From Puia sp. (GTDB lineage Bacteria > Bacteroidota > Bacteroidia > Chitinophagales > Chitinophagaceae): DNA of 64,000 nucleotides. The translations under genes were made by a program, and so were the position numbers. The stretch's first letter is position 1. Every line of letters starts with the position of its first letter. This document shows positions 41,487 to 51,111 of this stretch, piece after piece. The notes under the pieces were generated by a model that saw only the letters and a program-made list of their open reading frames with translations, had not been told where the DNA came from and ran no database searches. The DNA is taken from NCBI GenBank assembly GCA_031292515.1, contig JARLGZ010000066.1:1-64000 (forward strand). The letters run 5' to 3'.

Positions 41487-42340
41487 CTTGCCTTCAACAA
41501 CACCTTCGGTTTCACCCTCAGCAGCAGGGTCCGGCCTCCTTGCGGTTCCGCCACTTCCACTACCAGCACCTTGTCCTGCGCGATCGTAAACGGCTCATAG
41601 CCGATGGCAAAAGTCCGTTGCCGGCGCCCCGGGACGGGGAGAGGCTCCCCGAAAACGGGTAGCAAGTCGATTTGCTGCCGGGTCGTCCGCTTAATCAGCT
41701 TGCGGTCCTCGTAATATAACCGGAAGTGGTCGGGGTCATAACTCAGCTTGGAGCGGTTTGAGAGCGTAAAGACCATCCATTGCAGACTATCTTTGAGATA
41801 GATACCCTCAAGGGACAGCCGCATTTTTTCGTTGCGCTTCGAAATATGGAGAAAATGCTTTTTCCCGATGATTTCGTTTGCATCCCCGGCCAGGGTTACC
41901 CGGTCTGTTGGAATCCCTGACAGCATCACCAGATTGGTATCGGTCTTAGGGGACGCCTGGTGATCGGGGAAGGCGAGGGGCGAGCCCTTGCCGGCGGGCC
42001 AGACAACCCGGTAGTTCAACACGCTTGAATCCTCCGAGTAGTGAATCACGAAAGAGTATAGTTTTCCGTCCCAGCCGTATACTGAGAAATTCGTCGGAGG
42101 AAAATTCCGCCAGTTGGCCTTTAGTTCAATGATATTTTCGACGCCCCTGACCTTTTGGGCCATCAGGGCCTTACTGACGCGGATGCCTGATCGAACCGCT
42201 ACGGGGAAAATCAGGTTCGTCATCTTCTCCATCGTCACGGGGATGGAGTGGGAGGGGATGCCCTCCAGGATAAAGTCGGGTTGCTGGGCCTTGACTTCCA
42301 CATAAAAGCCGACAAAACATAGCAAAATCAAAAATCTCAT
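41483..42340 (-). CDS. traN: Conjugative transposon protein TraN
   Basis: Secreted/periplasmic component of the Bacteroidota-type conjugation apparatus (DUF4138, VirB9-like role). Residues 1-18 form a signal peptide (MRFLILLCFVGFYVEVKAQ). Typical features are MEKMTNLIFPVAVRSGIRVS, VENIIELKANWRNFPPTNFS followed by YGWDGKLYSF, and a C-terminal beta-rich domain. Usual family length (~280-330 aa). It follows traM by 11 bp and overlaps the methyltransferase gene by 4 bp. Confidence 0.9.
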   Translation of the reverse strand: MRFLILLCFVGFYVEVKAQQPDFILEGIPSHSIPVTMEKMTNLIFPVAVRSGIRVSKALMAQKVRGVENIIELKANWRNFPPTNFSVYGWDGKLYSFVIHYSEDSSVLNYRVVWPAGKGSPLAFPDHQASPKTDTNLVMLSGIPTDRVTLAGDANEIIGKKHFLHISKRNEKMRLSLEGIYLKDSLQWMVFTLSNRSKLSYDPDHFRLYYEDRKLIKRTTRQQIDLLPVFGEPLPVPGRRQRTFAIGYEPFTIAQDKVLVVEVAEPQGGRTLLLRVKPKVLLKAR

Positions 42341-42351
42341 ATAGGTATTTT

Positions 42352-43746
42352 TTAACGTTTATTGATTCGGGTATTTTTCAGCAGCACCTGCTGACCGGCT
42401 TTTACGCTGACCTTTATCAGCTTCACCTTCCGGCTGACCAGGGTCTTTAGCCCCTGGATGCCCGCCGTCGCCATCTGGGCGCCGAAATTGGGATCGAGAC
42501 TTGCCAGGCCCATTCCGTTGATCGCCTGGTCGGCGGTTTCTTTCGAAACGTCCCGGGAGATGGCGCCGGGCACCCACAGGCCTTCCAGGCCATCGAGGTC
42601 ATAAGCGGACAAGCCGACGGGAAACACATTGTTGCCGACCCGGATTGAGCTAACGGAAATATTCATTCGCTCCCCGTTCACGGTCACTTTACCCGATACG
42701 ATATTGTTCCGGGGAATCTTCACGCCGTTCACCACCGCCTCCTGCAGCAGCCGGAGTTCGCAGATGGCGCCGCTCATCAGGGTGCCGTCCTGGTCGATCA
42801 CCGCCCGGATGGTATTGTCCATCGCAGAATCCGGTTCGTCTTCATCTCCCAGGTCCATGAAACCTCCGCTGGCGGGGTCTGCCGCCGTGGATCTGCCGAA
42901 AGCCTGATCCGGTCGGTCATATGCGTCCTTTCCCGGCCCGTTTTCCCCCAGGGTGTGGATAGCAGTGGCTGCTGCCGGCCTTGATACCAGGGCTGTCTCC
43001 GCACTGACTGGCGCACCCGCTGTATCGCCGCGGGATTCTTCCGGATGCTGAATACGGAGGATCTTGTCGAGGATGGTATTGTATTTTTCCATTTCGGGGT
43101 CGCGGGCGCTGGTATCTTTCCCCGTCTTCGGAGCCAGGGCTTTTTCTAAATAGGCGAGGGGGCTCACCCCGGAAAGCCCACCCGGCGGCGGAGCCCCCGT
43201 GAAACCCTGTGAGCCAGGTCCACCAGCATAACCACCCGGTAGTCCTCCGGGTCCCTTCATGGTATTACCAGGCTGGTTGATTACTTTTTTCAACTGCTCC
43301 AGTTTCTCCAGCACCTTCTCCGCCTGTTTGGAGCCGGGATTTTCTTCCGGAGAAGGGTTGAGATCCTCCTCGGCGTTCGATCCGTGCTTCCTTTCTCCGA
43401 ACCCAAACAAATGGGTAGCCGTATCTTTTTTTCCATTCATCCCGGGAATACGGCCTGTGTAATACGGGTCTGTCCGCATCCGGTCCCGGATATGCATGGA
43501 ATCGATATTGGCCTTGTTGTAAAAACCCAATTTGTCGAGGGATTTTGTGCGTGGGTCGAAGTGCGCAGCCGGCAGCGACAAATTCAGACCTTTGGCGTCG
43601 GAAGAACCGGCAGGATCTTTTTTCTCTCCCTTGCCACCGCCCAGGCCATAAAAGGTGATGCTCATGAAAACGATCATCAGTAATGGCGCGAAGAGGAAGA
43701 ACTTTCGCTGCCGGTAAAATTTTTCGTCCCGTTGTTTCGGTATCAT
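42352..43746 (-). CDS. traM: Conjugative transposon protein TraM
   Basis: VirB10-like component spanning the envelope. A cytoplasmic basic start (RQRKFFLFAPLLMIVFMSIT) leads into one transmembrane helix (about 14-33), then a long Pro/Gly-rich periplasmic region (PGGLPGGYAGGPGSQGFTGA) and a C-terminal beta domain (DGTLMSGAICELRLLQEA, MNISVSSIRVGNNVFPVGLS, AYDLDGLEGLWVPGAI). The order and length fit TraM. Located between traL and traN as expected. Confidence 0.9.
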   Translation of the reverse strand: MIPKQRDEKFYRQRKFFLFAPLLMIVFMSITFYGLGGGKGEKKDPAGSSDAKGLNLSLPAAHFDPRTKSLDKLGFYNKANIDSMHIRDRMRTDPYYTGRIPGMNGKKDTATHLFGFGERKHGSNAEEDLNPSPEENPGSKQAEKVLEKLEQLKKVINQPGNTMKGPGGLPGGYAGGPGSQGFTGAPPPGGLSGVSPLAYLEKALAPKTGKDTSARDPEMEKYNTILDKILRIQHPEESRGDTAGAPVSAETALVSRPAAATAIHTLGENGPGKDAYDRPDQAFGRSTAADPASGGFMDLGDEDEPDSAMDNTIRAVIDQDGTLMSGAICELRLLQEAVVNGVKIPRNNIVSGKVTVNGERMNISVSSIRVGNNVFPVGLSAYDLDGLEGLWVPGAISRDVSKETADQAINGMGLASLDPNFGAQMATAGIQGLKTLVSRKVKLIKVSVKAGQQVLLKNTRINKR

Positions 43747-43803
43747 GCTGTTACTTTTTGAATTTTAATTTGTATTTGTACTGCTCGGCTTGACAAAAAA
43801 TGA

Positions 43804-44229
43804 TTACGGATTCAATTGATAGAGCTGATGAAGCGTATCCGACAGTCCAGGCCGTACACGTAACAGGCTATCCCACTTTCTCATCAACGAAGTGTCCCGG
43901 TGGATACTGTCCATCATCTCGTAAAAAGATCTACCTCTTCCCCGGGGAGCAGGCATGCGCTGGGTTCTCATTACGGGAGAAGGTGACCATGGGATAGAAG
44001 AGATGGATGCCGGATGGGCGATCGCATGCCAGATCAACAGCCCATTCACCAGGGCAAGTATCGAAATGGTGAGAATGATATACACTTTAAAAGCCATCGG
44101 TGGGATCCTGGCGGATCGCCGCTGTAGCCAGTCACTGATTTTTACCCGCACCATTCTTTCCCGCTCCAAAAAGGTCTTATACCAGTGCGGGAGTTCTTTG
44201 GGGGTTTTCTGCTTTCTCTTAAAAAACAT
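43804..44229 (-). CDS. traL: Conjugative transposon protein TraL
   Basis: Small membrane protein of the transfer apparatus (DUF3989-like). After a basic N-terminus there is one clear helix, about 48-70 (VYIILTISILALVNGLLIW), then a soluble Arg/Pro-rich region and a helical C-terminus (DSLLRVRPGLSDTLHQLY). Recognised mainly by position between traK and traM and by its single-helix plan. Confidence 0.8.
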   Translation of the reverse strand: MFFKRKQKTPKELPHWYKTFLERERMVRVKISDWLQRRSARIPPMAFKVYIILTISILALVNGLLIWHAIAHPASISSIPWSPSPVMRTQRMPAPRGRGRSFYEMMDSIHRDTSLMRKWDSLLRVRPGLSDTLHQLYQLNP

Positions 44230-44262
44230 GACAAAACGATTTAACTTTTAAAAGAATAGTGC

Positions 44263-44913
44263 TTATTGGCCCTGTCGCGACTCTACTTTAACATCTTTGT
44301 TTTCCAGGATCGACCAACGCTCGATCAAAAAACCGTGGGGGTCATTGTCCGATCGGTTGACATCCCGTAGCCAGCCTTCCGTCACCAGGTCGCGGGTGAC
44401 GGTGCTGGTAGCCCGGGTAATCGTCTCCGTGGCATAGCAGCGGAAATAAAAAGGGTAATTCGTCAGGTTCAGGGAAATGCTGTCGATCGATACCCGCTGG
44501 CTGATATTGGCGCTGACCACGCCACTGTAATAGCCGGATTCCTTTAGGTTGTCATAGATCCTCTTCACGCTGCCGTCAGCCAGGTACATGGCTTTTTTGA
44601 TATTCTCATAGATCATTTTCTCGTCAGGGTCGAGCGTAAAGAAATCCTGCATAAAACTTGTGACGTGCGCGCGGGCTTCGACGGGAATATTCGAGGCCCG
44701 GTCACTGGCGAACGCCTCAAAGGCTTTGCCCGCGGAAAGGATATATACCTTTGCCTCGGACTTCAGGACCATATCGTTTGCCTTGATCACAATGAATACG
44801 CCGAAGCACAGGCTACCCAGGATGGAGACAATGCTCACCATCCTCATTTGTCGAAAAGAAGTCTCGATATTTTTTGCTTTTGGAAACATATCCGTCATTT
44901 TTTCATAAGTCAT
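44263..44913 (-). CDS. traK: Conjugative transposon protein TraK
   Basis: VirB8-like component. The ORF track begins at 45417, but the first 168 residues there are out-of-frame translation of traJ (Arg/His-rich). MTYEKMTDMFPKAKNIETSF at 44913 is the true start, giving 216 aa. One helix, about 25-45 (VSIVSILGSLCFGVFIVIKA), is followed by a periplasmic domain including LNLTNYPFYFRCYATETITR. Order traJ-traK-traL is standard. Confidence 0.9.
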   Translation of the reverse strand: MTYEKMTDMFPKAKNIETSFRQMRMVSIVSILGSLCFGVFIVIKANDMVLKSEAKVYILSAGKAFEAFASDRASNIPVEARAHVTSFMQDFFTLDPDEKMIYENIKKAMYLADGSVKRIYDNLKESGYYSGVVSANISQRVSIDSISLNLTNYPFYFRCYATETITRATSTVTRDLVTEGWLRDVNRSDNDPHGFLIERWSILENKDVKVESRQGQ

Positions 44914-44969
44914 GTAAAGAAACCCGCCGGGGTATTGTCCTTCCTCCCTGGCCGTTGCGGTCCGTGCCA

Positions 44970-46064
44970 TCATAACACCGTTGCTGCCATTGCGGCCGAT
45001 TTTATGCTTGTAGAAGCTACCGTGCCGGCTGATTGAGAGGCCGCATTCGTGACCTTTTGCAAATGGGCGCCGCCTGCCGGGAATACGGTGATGATGTGTT
45101 GGGTAATGCTGGGCACCGAGCAGTATCCCACCAGCCCCATACAAAGGAAAACCAGGTAGGCAAGGTCTGTAGCACCGAAGGTGGTCTGCCCGCTGGCTTG
45201 CAATTGCTGGATATCGATCTTTAACATCTGAACCTCCACCTGCCCGATGATGGACCCAAAAATGTTGCAGACCGGCAGCCAAAGGAAAATATGGACGTAC
45301 TTGGCAAACCAGGCGACAACCAGGTGGTGCAACCCATCGAAGACGCTGAGACCCAGGACAAGCGGCCCGACGATGGCGAGCACCACGAGATAGAAGATCC
45401 GGACTGTATTCACGCAAAGGGAAGCCGCCTCAAAGAGGGTTTCTAAAATCTGGGAGAGTACCAGTTTGAAAGAGTTCTTGATATTGTACTCGGCCTTCGA
45501 CATCTCAAACTTCACCCAGTTGCCAAGCCCCGAGAAAACCCCGTTGTCCGTGTTGCCTGTATATTCCGCCCATTTCTCCATGCTGCCATTTCCATCCGGA
45601 CCTACATAGGCCTGCCATTCCTGCCCCTGCTCCAGCAACTGTTGTTTTTGAGCCAGCAGGTTGGCAATGGCCTGGTTGGAATTTTTCACCAGGGCATTCG
45701 TCGCCGTATTGGTAGGCTCCAGGATATCATTCATGACATCGATCAGGGTGGTATAGAAAACCAGGACCACGCCGATCGCGAAGGGTCTTAGCAAGGGCAT
45801 GAAATCGATGGGTTCGGCCCTGCCCAAATGCCCCCAAATCTTGTTGGAGCAGTAGAGCAAAGCCCCAAAGGCAGCGATTCCCCTGGCCACGCCGGTCAGT
45901 TCCCCGCAAGAGGCCAGCATGGTCTTAAAAACGGTAAACAAGCTCTTCTGGACGGTGGTGATATCGCTGGTAAAAGACGAGGTGGTATCCTGGCAGAAGG
46001 CACAGAAGGGTAAAAGGAGGACTATACCCGCCAGCAGGCTGGCGCAGGCAAATGATTTTTTCAT
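44970..46064 (-). CDS. traJ: Conjugative transposon protein TraJ
   Basis: Polytopic inner-membrane protein of the conjugation pore (VirB6-like role). The start is set at MKKSFACASLLAGIVLLLPF (46064), giving a signal sequence, not the 46151 track start. Several hydrophobic helices follow: LRPFAIGVVLVFYTTLIDVM, RIFYLVVLAIVGPLVLGLSV, and TDLAYLVFLCMGLVGYC. Near the end is SVPSITQHIITVFPAGGA. Length 364 aa matches the family. Preceded by the TraI-like paralogs and followed by traK. Confidence 0.88.
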   Translation of the reverse strand: MKKSFACASLLAGIVLLLPFCAFCQDTTSSFTSDITTVQKSLFTVFKTMLASCGELTGVARGIAAFGALLYCSNKIWGHLGRAEPIDFMPLLRPFAIGVVLVFYTTLIDVMNDILEPTNTATNALVKNSNQAIANLLAQKQQLLEQGQEWQAYVGPDGNGSMEKWAEYTGNTDNGVFSGLGNWVKFEMSKAEYNIKNSFKLVLSQILETLFEAASLCVNTVRIFYLVVLAIVGPLVLGLSVFDGLHHLVVAWFAKYVHIFLWLPVCNIFGSIIGQVEVQMLKIDIQQLQASGQTTFGATDLAYLVFLCMGLVGYCSVPSITQHIITVFPAGGAHLQKVTNAASQSAGTVASTSIKSAAMAATVL

Positions 46065-46101
46065 AAAAAAAATTAAAGGAGGATGCGAATCGATCCTCTG
46101 G

Positions 46102-46842
46102 TTATTGAAGCCCGTATTCGGTTTTAAAAAAATTGATATCGTTTTGTTCAACGCCGCGCTGACCGCCCTGGATCACTCCGTTGTTATTAAACGTTCGCAG
46201 GAAGCTGAGTTTATCGGTCATATCCTTGTCCACCCGGTCGATGGCGGCCAGCCTCTCGGCATCGCTCATGCGCAACTGACCGGCTGTAATCACCATCGTC
46301 AACTCCTCGATGTCCCGGAGGCTGCCGTTGAACAGGTTTGTATACACCGTGCTCAGATAATTCAGTTCGGCGGACGAGAAGTACCCGTTTTTCTGGAAAT
46401 AACTATTGGCGGATTGGTATTCCTTCACTAGGGTAGCCTCGTTGTTGATGATATTGGCGATTTTATAGTAGTTGCTTACCGCCGGCGAGACGGCCAGCAG
46501 GGCGTCCAGAAAGGCTTTGTGCAGGTTGAAATTTCCCTGGCTGATGCTTTTCACGTCCTCATACCCCTTGTAGATGATCGTGTAGGCGTTGTACATATCC
46601 GTCAGAATCTGCTTCATCTGGGCCAGTTTCTCGTAATCCAGGGTCAGTTGGGTGATATCGTCGGCAAGCGACTGGGCGCGTAGGGGAGCGTAACCCGACA
46701 ATAGGATCAGCGCCAGGAGGACGACCGTTCTCCGACAGCCAGTCAGGCGACGGCTACCCGGAACCCTCATCGGATGGTCCGGCGAAACCGTTGATTGAAC
46801 CGGCAACCACCTGCTTTGCTTACTCTGTGGAATGGTTTTCAT
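46102..46842 (-). CDS. TraI-like paralog C, 246 aa
   Basis: Third of three tandem exported paralogs. A signal-like hydrophobic segment (TVVLLALILLSGYAPLRAQ) is preceded by an unusually long basic N-terminus; a later start at 46770 (MRVPGSRRL) is possible. Shared features: YKGYEDVKSISQGNFNLHKA, a helical middle, LSYLSTVY-like YLSTVYTNLF and a Y-G-L-Q end. Annotated in relatives as TraI-associated or TerB-like conjugal proteins; the role is structural or regulatory but unproven. Confidence 0.7.
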   Translation of the reverse strand: MKTIPQSKQSRWLPVQSTVSPDHPMRVPGSRRLTGCRRTVVLLALILLSGYAPLRAQSLADDITQLTLDYEKLAQMKQILTDMYNAYTIIYKGYEDVKSISQGNFNLHKAFLDALLAVSPAVSNYYKIANIINNEATLVKEYQSANSYFQKNGYFSSAELNYLSTVYTNLFNGSLRDIEELTMVITAGQLRMSDAERLAAIDRVDKDMTDKLSFLRTFNNNGVIQGGQRGVEQNDINFFKTEYGLQ

Positions 46843-46876
46843 TTTTTTTATTTTATAGGTGTTCTTGTCGTTACTG

Positions 46877-47524
46877 TCAGGGCAGGCCGTACCAGGTCTT
46901 CAGATTTCCCAGGTCCGCTTGACCGGATAATCGTTGCTGGCTCAGCAATTCCGTTCGGTTGGTGAAATTCTCCACAAAAGCGTACTGGTCTTTGACACGG
47001 GCATCGAGGGCCTGGATCGAACGCATGCGCTGGTCGTCCGACATGCTGTAGGAGTTCGCCGTCAGCAGCGTGATCAGGGCGCCTACATCGGCTTCGGAGG
47101 CCGAGGTGATATTCGAAAAAACCTTGCCCACATAGGCGAGGTCCCCGGCACTCAGTGATTTACTGTTTGTCCAACTGCTGATCGCGGTGGAAAACTTCTC
47201 GATGATGACGATCTGGAGCGCAATGATCTCTGCTACTTCCGCCATGCTGGCCACAGCGGGGTTGATCTGTTCGAGCGAGGAGATAAAAGCGCTGTGAATA
47301 TTGAAATCGCCGTTTTTGATGGTTTTTATCTCCTGCCATCCGCTCTCGATTACCTGGTAGCCCTTCTCCAGTTTGCTGATGTACAATTTCATGGCGGCAA
47401 TTTGCTCGCCATAGTATTCCAGCATAGAGCTGCTTTGCGAGAAGATATTGCTCAGACCCTGGGCGCGGGCGCCGGCTCCCCCGATCAATAGGACAAATGC
47501 TAAACCCACCATTTTTTTCATCAT
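46877..47524 (-). CDS. TraI-like paralog B, 215 aa
   Basis: Second tandem paralog. Start set at MMKKMVGLAFVLLIGG (47524) to give a proper signal peptide; the track start is 47557. It contains KLEKGYQVIESGWQEIKTIK, NGDFNIHSAFI, and ends LKTWYGLP. The helical pattern matches the TraI-like neighbours. Probably periplasmic and part of the transfer apparatus. Confidence 0.72.
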   Translation of the reverse strand: MMKKMVGLAFVLLIGGAGARAQGLSNIFSQSSSMLEYYGEQIAAMKLYISKLEKGYQVIESGWQEIKTIKNGDFNIHSAFISSLEQINPAVASMAEVAEIIALQIVIIEKFSTAISSWTNSKSLSAGDLAYVGKVFSNITSASEADVGALITLLTANSYSMSDDQRMRSIQALDARVKDQYAFVENFTNRTELLSQQRLSGQADLGNLKTWYGLP

Positions 47525-47582
47525 TGTAATTTTTAAACGATTCATACTTCCATCCAATCACTGCTCAACAAAGCCCGGTTGC

Positions 47583-48263
47583 TCAGGGAATCCCATACAG
47601 CGCTTTTGTCGCCAGGATATCATTACTATCCTGGGCCCGTTCCAGGCTCAGCATGGTATTTCGTTGGGAAAATGTCTGGAGATCGGAATAGTTCTTGTCG
47701 ATCCGGCTTCCTGCCTCATCAATGATCCGGAGCCGGTCGGCATCCGCCATTTGCGTGAGCAGGGCCGTGATGACCAGGTCGATCTGGCTGAGGTTGTTGA
47801 CGCTTTGCTGCATGATTCCGTTCAGGACCCGGTACATGCCGGCGACTTCATCGGCCGTAAAGTGGCTGTCTTTTTGAACGGCCGCGTAGGACTGCTGGTA
47901 GCCCGATACGACCGCCGCTTCTTTGGCGATCAGGTCTTTCACCCGGTCGTAGGCATTGATAGCGTTTTTGATCTCCCACAATTCTTGAAAATAATTGGCG
48001 TAGAGGTCTTTGGTTTGTTGTACCCAGCTGGTGATATCGCCCAGCTCGGATTGCTGCATGGAATTGTCGAGGTCCTTTTCGGTGTTCTGTAGACCGAGTG
48101 TTTCCACTTCGGCCTTCTGAACCGCCAGGTCCAACGCGACTACCACCTTCTTCGCTGCAGCATTGATGATCGAGATGATGTCCAGGACCTGCGCGTCGGA
48201 TCTCGCCGGCGTCATCATCGCCAGCAATACTATCGGTATCGCATATATTAGATTATTTTTCAT
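47583..48263 (-). CDS. traI: Conjugal transfer protein TraI
   Basis: 226-aa exported protein (MKNNLIYAIPIVLLAMMTPA signal). AAAKKVVVALDLAVQKAEVE, LQNTEKDLDNSMQQSELGDI, DLYANYFQELWEIKNAINAY and the ending ILATKALYGIP fit the TraI type of sphingobacterial/chitinophagal conjugative elements. It is first of three tandem paralogs after the traG region and upstream of traJ. Confidence 0.8.
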   Translation of the reverse strand: MKNNLIYAIPIVLLAMMTPARSDAQVLDIISIINAAAKKVVVALDLAVQKAEVETLGLQNTEKDLDNSMQQSELGDITSWVQQTKDLYANYFQELWEIKNAINAYDRVKDLIAKEAAVVSGYQQSYAAVQKDSHFTADEVAGMYRVLNGIMQQSVNNLSQIDLVITALLTQMADADRLRIIDEAGSRIDKNYSDLQTFSQRNTMLSLERAQDSNDILATKALYGIP

Positions 48264-48373
48264 TTTATTGCGTTTTTGTGTCGATCGACTGTCATTGTTC
48301 TATCGCTTAGTCCAGGGTGGCTTATTTGATTCTCGTCGGGTAACGTATTCCGCTTAGACTTCGTTTCCCGATC

Positions 48374-48553
48374 CTACGGCAGGTCTTCCAGGCATTCCAA
48401 CCGGTCCGTATAATGAGCCAGCGTCATAGGGTCCTTTAGGGAAGCAATTTCCTTCTCCACCGTCTGGCGCTCTTCCTCCGTCAGTGGCCGGCTTTGCTCG
48501 TTATCCAGGTTATACACCGCCCAGCAATCGGCGAATTTTCGGATACAATACAT
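48374..48553 (-). CDS. Small transfer-operon protein, 59 aa
   Basis: Too short for the ORF track. It reads MYCIRKFADCWAVYNLDNEQ, then SRPLTEEERQTVEKEIASL and ends DRLECLEDLP. Soluble and acidic. It fills the gap between traG and traI on the same strand and has convincing coding character. Function unknown. Confidence 0.6.
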   Translation of the reverse strand: MYCIRKFADCWAVYNLDNEQSRPLTEEERQTVEKEIASLKDPMTLAHYTDRLECLEDLP

Positions 48554-48645
48554 GGTCCTCTATTTTTTGCGTTACTCATTCCGTTTCTGTAAATCAGCCT
48601 TTCTCTTATTTGTTCAGCATGCGATCTCCCTCTTTGTGACCCATC

Positions 48646-51111
48646 TCACACTTTCCCTGCCCGCATATCCCTTGCCAGCATCTCAATCCCTTTGGGAAAA
48701 CTGCCGTACTGTTTTGCGTACTTTTCTACCTTTAGCTTGTCCCCCTGGTCCGAGGTATACGTCAGGTATTCTTCCAGGCTGGTCTCCAGCCGGTAAACCT
48801 TACTGTAGGAACCGAGGGATATCCAGCAGTCCTTATACACCCTGCCGGGGTCATGCCCCTTGTTGATGCTGAGGATCTCGGCCTTTTGTTTTTCGGAGAC
48901 CCCCAACAACTCCTGGATGAAATCAAACTTGTTTTGAAACTTGCTTTGGTCGAGCAGGATCCGGCAATCGGAATTATTGATGATTGCCTGCTTGATGACC
49001 GGGGAGCTGATGATGTCTTCGATCTCCTGGGTCACCAGGGTGAGTTTGCCCATGAACTTCCGGAGTGTCTTCACCCAATACCGGATATTCTCCGCCATGC
49101 CGCTCGACGCAATGGCCTTCCAGGCCTCCTCAATAACGATCATTTTCCGGACGCCTCTTAGCTTGCGGACCTTTGACATGAAGACGTCCATGATCACCGC
49201 GGTGGTCACTCCAAACAAAATTTTTGAGTCCTTAATTGCGTCCAGTTCGAAGACGATAAAGGGCTGGTCCAGCAGGTCGAGTTGCTCGGTGGCGTTGAGC
49301 AGGAAGTCGAATTCACCACCTTTGTAATAGGGACGGAGGACGTACAGGAAATTCTCCAGGTCGAACTCTTTCTCCTTCACATGCTCCTGCGTAAGCTTCT
49401 CCGCGTAGATGTCCCGGATATATTCATAAAAAGTGTCAAAACATAGAAAGACGTCCGGATGCAGCTTCTGCCATTCGTAGTAGCCCTGCAGCGCGTTCGA
49501 GAGCGCCACATACTCGGAGCGGTTATGCCCCTGTTCCTGGTTTTTCCAGATCGAAAGCAACAGGGATTTCTGGCTTTCCTTTTTCTCCGTATCGAACACG
49601 TCGCCTTCCGCAAGGAAAAAGGGGTTGAACTTTATCGGGTCCTCCTCCGTATATGTGAAATAATATCCCTTTAACGAATTGCACAGCACCTGGTAACTGT
49701 GCCCGACATCCACCACCACGATATGCATGCCTTGTTCGTAGTAACTCCGACAAAGGTGGTTTGTCAGAAAAGATTTCCCACCCCCACTACCGGACAGGAT
49801 GAACATATTCCCGTTTTGTGTCAGCCCCGTGCGACGGGGTTCATCATCGATGTCGACATGAAGGGGTCTACCGGTCAGGCGATCTCCGAAGCGTAACCCA
49901 AAGGGACTATCCGAATTGCGGTAGTTCGTTTCCGCGATCAGGAAGCAACAGGCTTGTTCCAGGAAAGTGTCGAAGCACTCGTTCGTCGGGATGTCTGCGG
50001 CATTGCCGGGAATACCGGCCCACCAGATCTGTGGAGAACCCAGAATCTCCTGGTGGGCAACGGCATCAATCCCCGACATGGCCGAACTGACCTTGTTGCG
50101 TATTTCGGGCAGCTCCGCCGGGTTGTCCGTCCACGCGATGACGTTAAAATGAGCCGTAACCGGAACCCGCTGTTCAGAAACAAATTCATTGAGAAATTCA
50201 TTGGTAGAGTCATGGCCAATGGCGTTTTCCCGGCTGTTTTTTGAAAGGGATTGAAAGCGGAGACGTTTTCGTTCCATCCTTTTCAGCACCTCCACACTGT
50301 CTTCGATCACGATATACTGGTTATAGATGTGGTTGAAGGGAAGCAAAAGGCCCAGGCCGGAAGCAAAACCAATGGCAAACTTTGTCCGGTCGGTGCTATA
50401 GCGCTCATAATTGAGGCGCGGACTGCACATGGCCGGAAGATGTTCGGCGTCTGCCAGGGTAAACAGCAGGCAATGCTGATCGCCTACCCGGATGGAATCT
50501 GAAAAATCAATGTCGCGCAACAGCAGCTCGTCGTCTTCCTGTGACAGGTGACAATACTGCTCGATGATCCCCGCCTTTTTTGCGCTGCTCACCAGCTCCT
50601 GTGTACCGATCCTCCGAAGTTTTATTCCGGCGGCCTCTGCCAGGATATGAGCAAACTGGCTGGCGCAGTCTTCAAACTCCTGGATCATCACCTGGTTCAG
50701 CGTATCGGCAGGCACCAGCGTCCCCCGTAGTAAGGCCGAACTGGCGGATGTCACCGATCGCCTGCCCGCGGGCTTGCGGGTGAGATAGATCCTGCTAACA
50801 TGCCGCATGTAGGGACGCCCGTCGAAGAACTCCTCACTCGCGGCGCTGAGAAAGCTTTTTGCGGCCTTCCGCGGGTCCGCACGATATTGGTCGTGGGTAT
50901 AGATATCCTGCATATGAAATACCGTCCCTGCCGGCAGGGCCTTCAATGCTTTCACAAAGGACTGCTGGTAGTTCTCGTACTCTTCTCCTGAAAGGGTAAA
51001 AATTTCCTGCTTTGTCACCTCGAAGGCGATGGTGATATCCCCCATCTTGCTGAGGATCTTATTGTCGTAGACCTCCAGGATGGGTAATTTGTCAATGAGT
51101 TCTGCCTGCAT
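48646..51111 (-). CDS. traG: Conjugation ATPase TraG (VirB4-like)
   Basis: 821-aa ATPase that powers assembly of the transfer apparatus. The Walker A motif is FILSGSGGGKSFLTNHL (around residue 445), the Walker B region is RKMIVIEEAWKAIASSG (around 655), followed by LVTQEIEDIISSPVIKQA and LLDQSKFQNKFDFIQELL. The N-terminal domain carries family features (NKILSKMGDITIAFEV). Length is typical. Its start overlaps the end of traF by 20 bp, so the two are translationally coupled. Confidence 0.93.
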   Translation of the reverse strand: MQAELIDKLPILEVYDNKILSKMGDITIAFEVTKQEIFTLSGEEYENYQQSFVKALKALPAGTVFHMQDIYTHDQYRADPRKAAKSFLSAASEEFFDGRPYMRHVSRIYLTRKPAGRRSVTSASSALLRGTLVPADTLNQVMIQEFEDCASQFAHILAEAAGIKLRRIGTQELVSSAKKAGIIEQYCHLSQEDDELLLRDIDFSDSIRVGDQHCLLFTLADAEHLPAMCSPRLNYERYSTDRTKFAIGFASGLGLLLPFNHIYNQYIVIEDSVEVLKRMERKRLRFQSLSKNSRENAIGHDSTNEFLNEFVSEQRVPVTAHFNVIAWTDNPAELPEIRNKVSSAMSGIDAVAHQEILGSPQIWWAGIPGNAADIPTNECFDTFLEQACCFLIAETNYRNSDSPFGLRFGDRLTGRPLHVDIDDEPRRTGLTQNGNMFILSGSGGGKSFLTNHLCRSYYEQGMHIVVVDVGHSYQVLCNSLKGYYFTYTEEDPIKFNPFFLAEGDVFDTEKKESQKSLLLSIWKNQEQGHNRSEYVALSNALQGYYEWQKLHPDVFLCFDTFYEYIRDIYAEKLTQEHVKEKEFDLENFLYVLRPYYKGGEFDFLLNATEQLDLLDQPFIVFELDAIKDSKILFGVTTAVIMDVFMSKVRKLRGVRKMIVIEEAWKAIASSGMAENIRYWVKTLRKFMGKLTLVTQEIEDIISSPVIKQAIINNSDCRILLDQSKFQNKFDFIQELLGVSEKQKAEILSINKGHDPGRVYKDCWISLGSYSKVYRLETSLEEYLTYTSDQGDKLKVEKYAKQYGSFPKGIEMLARDMRAGKV

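Noticed and set aside
44914-45417. N-terminal 168 residues of the track ORF 44263..45417
   Set aside because: Arg/His/Pro-rich translation of traJ in another frame; the TraK start at 44913 is clear.
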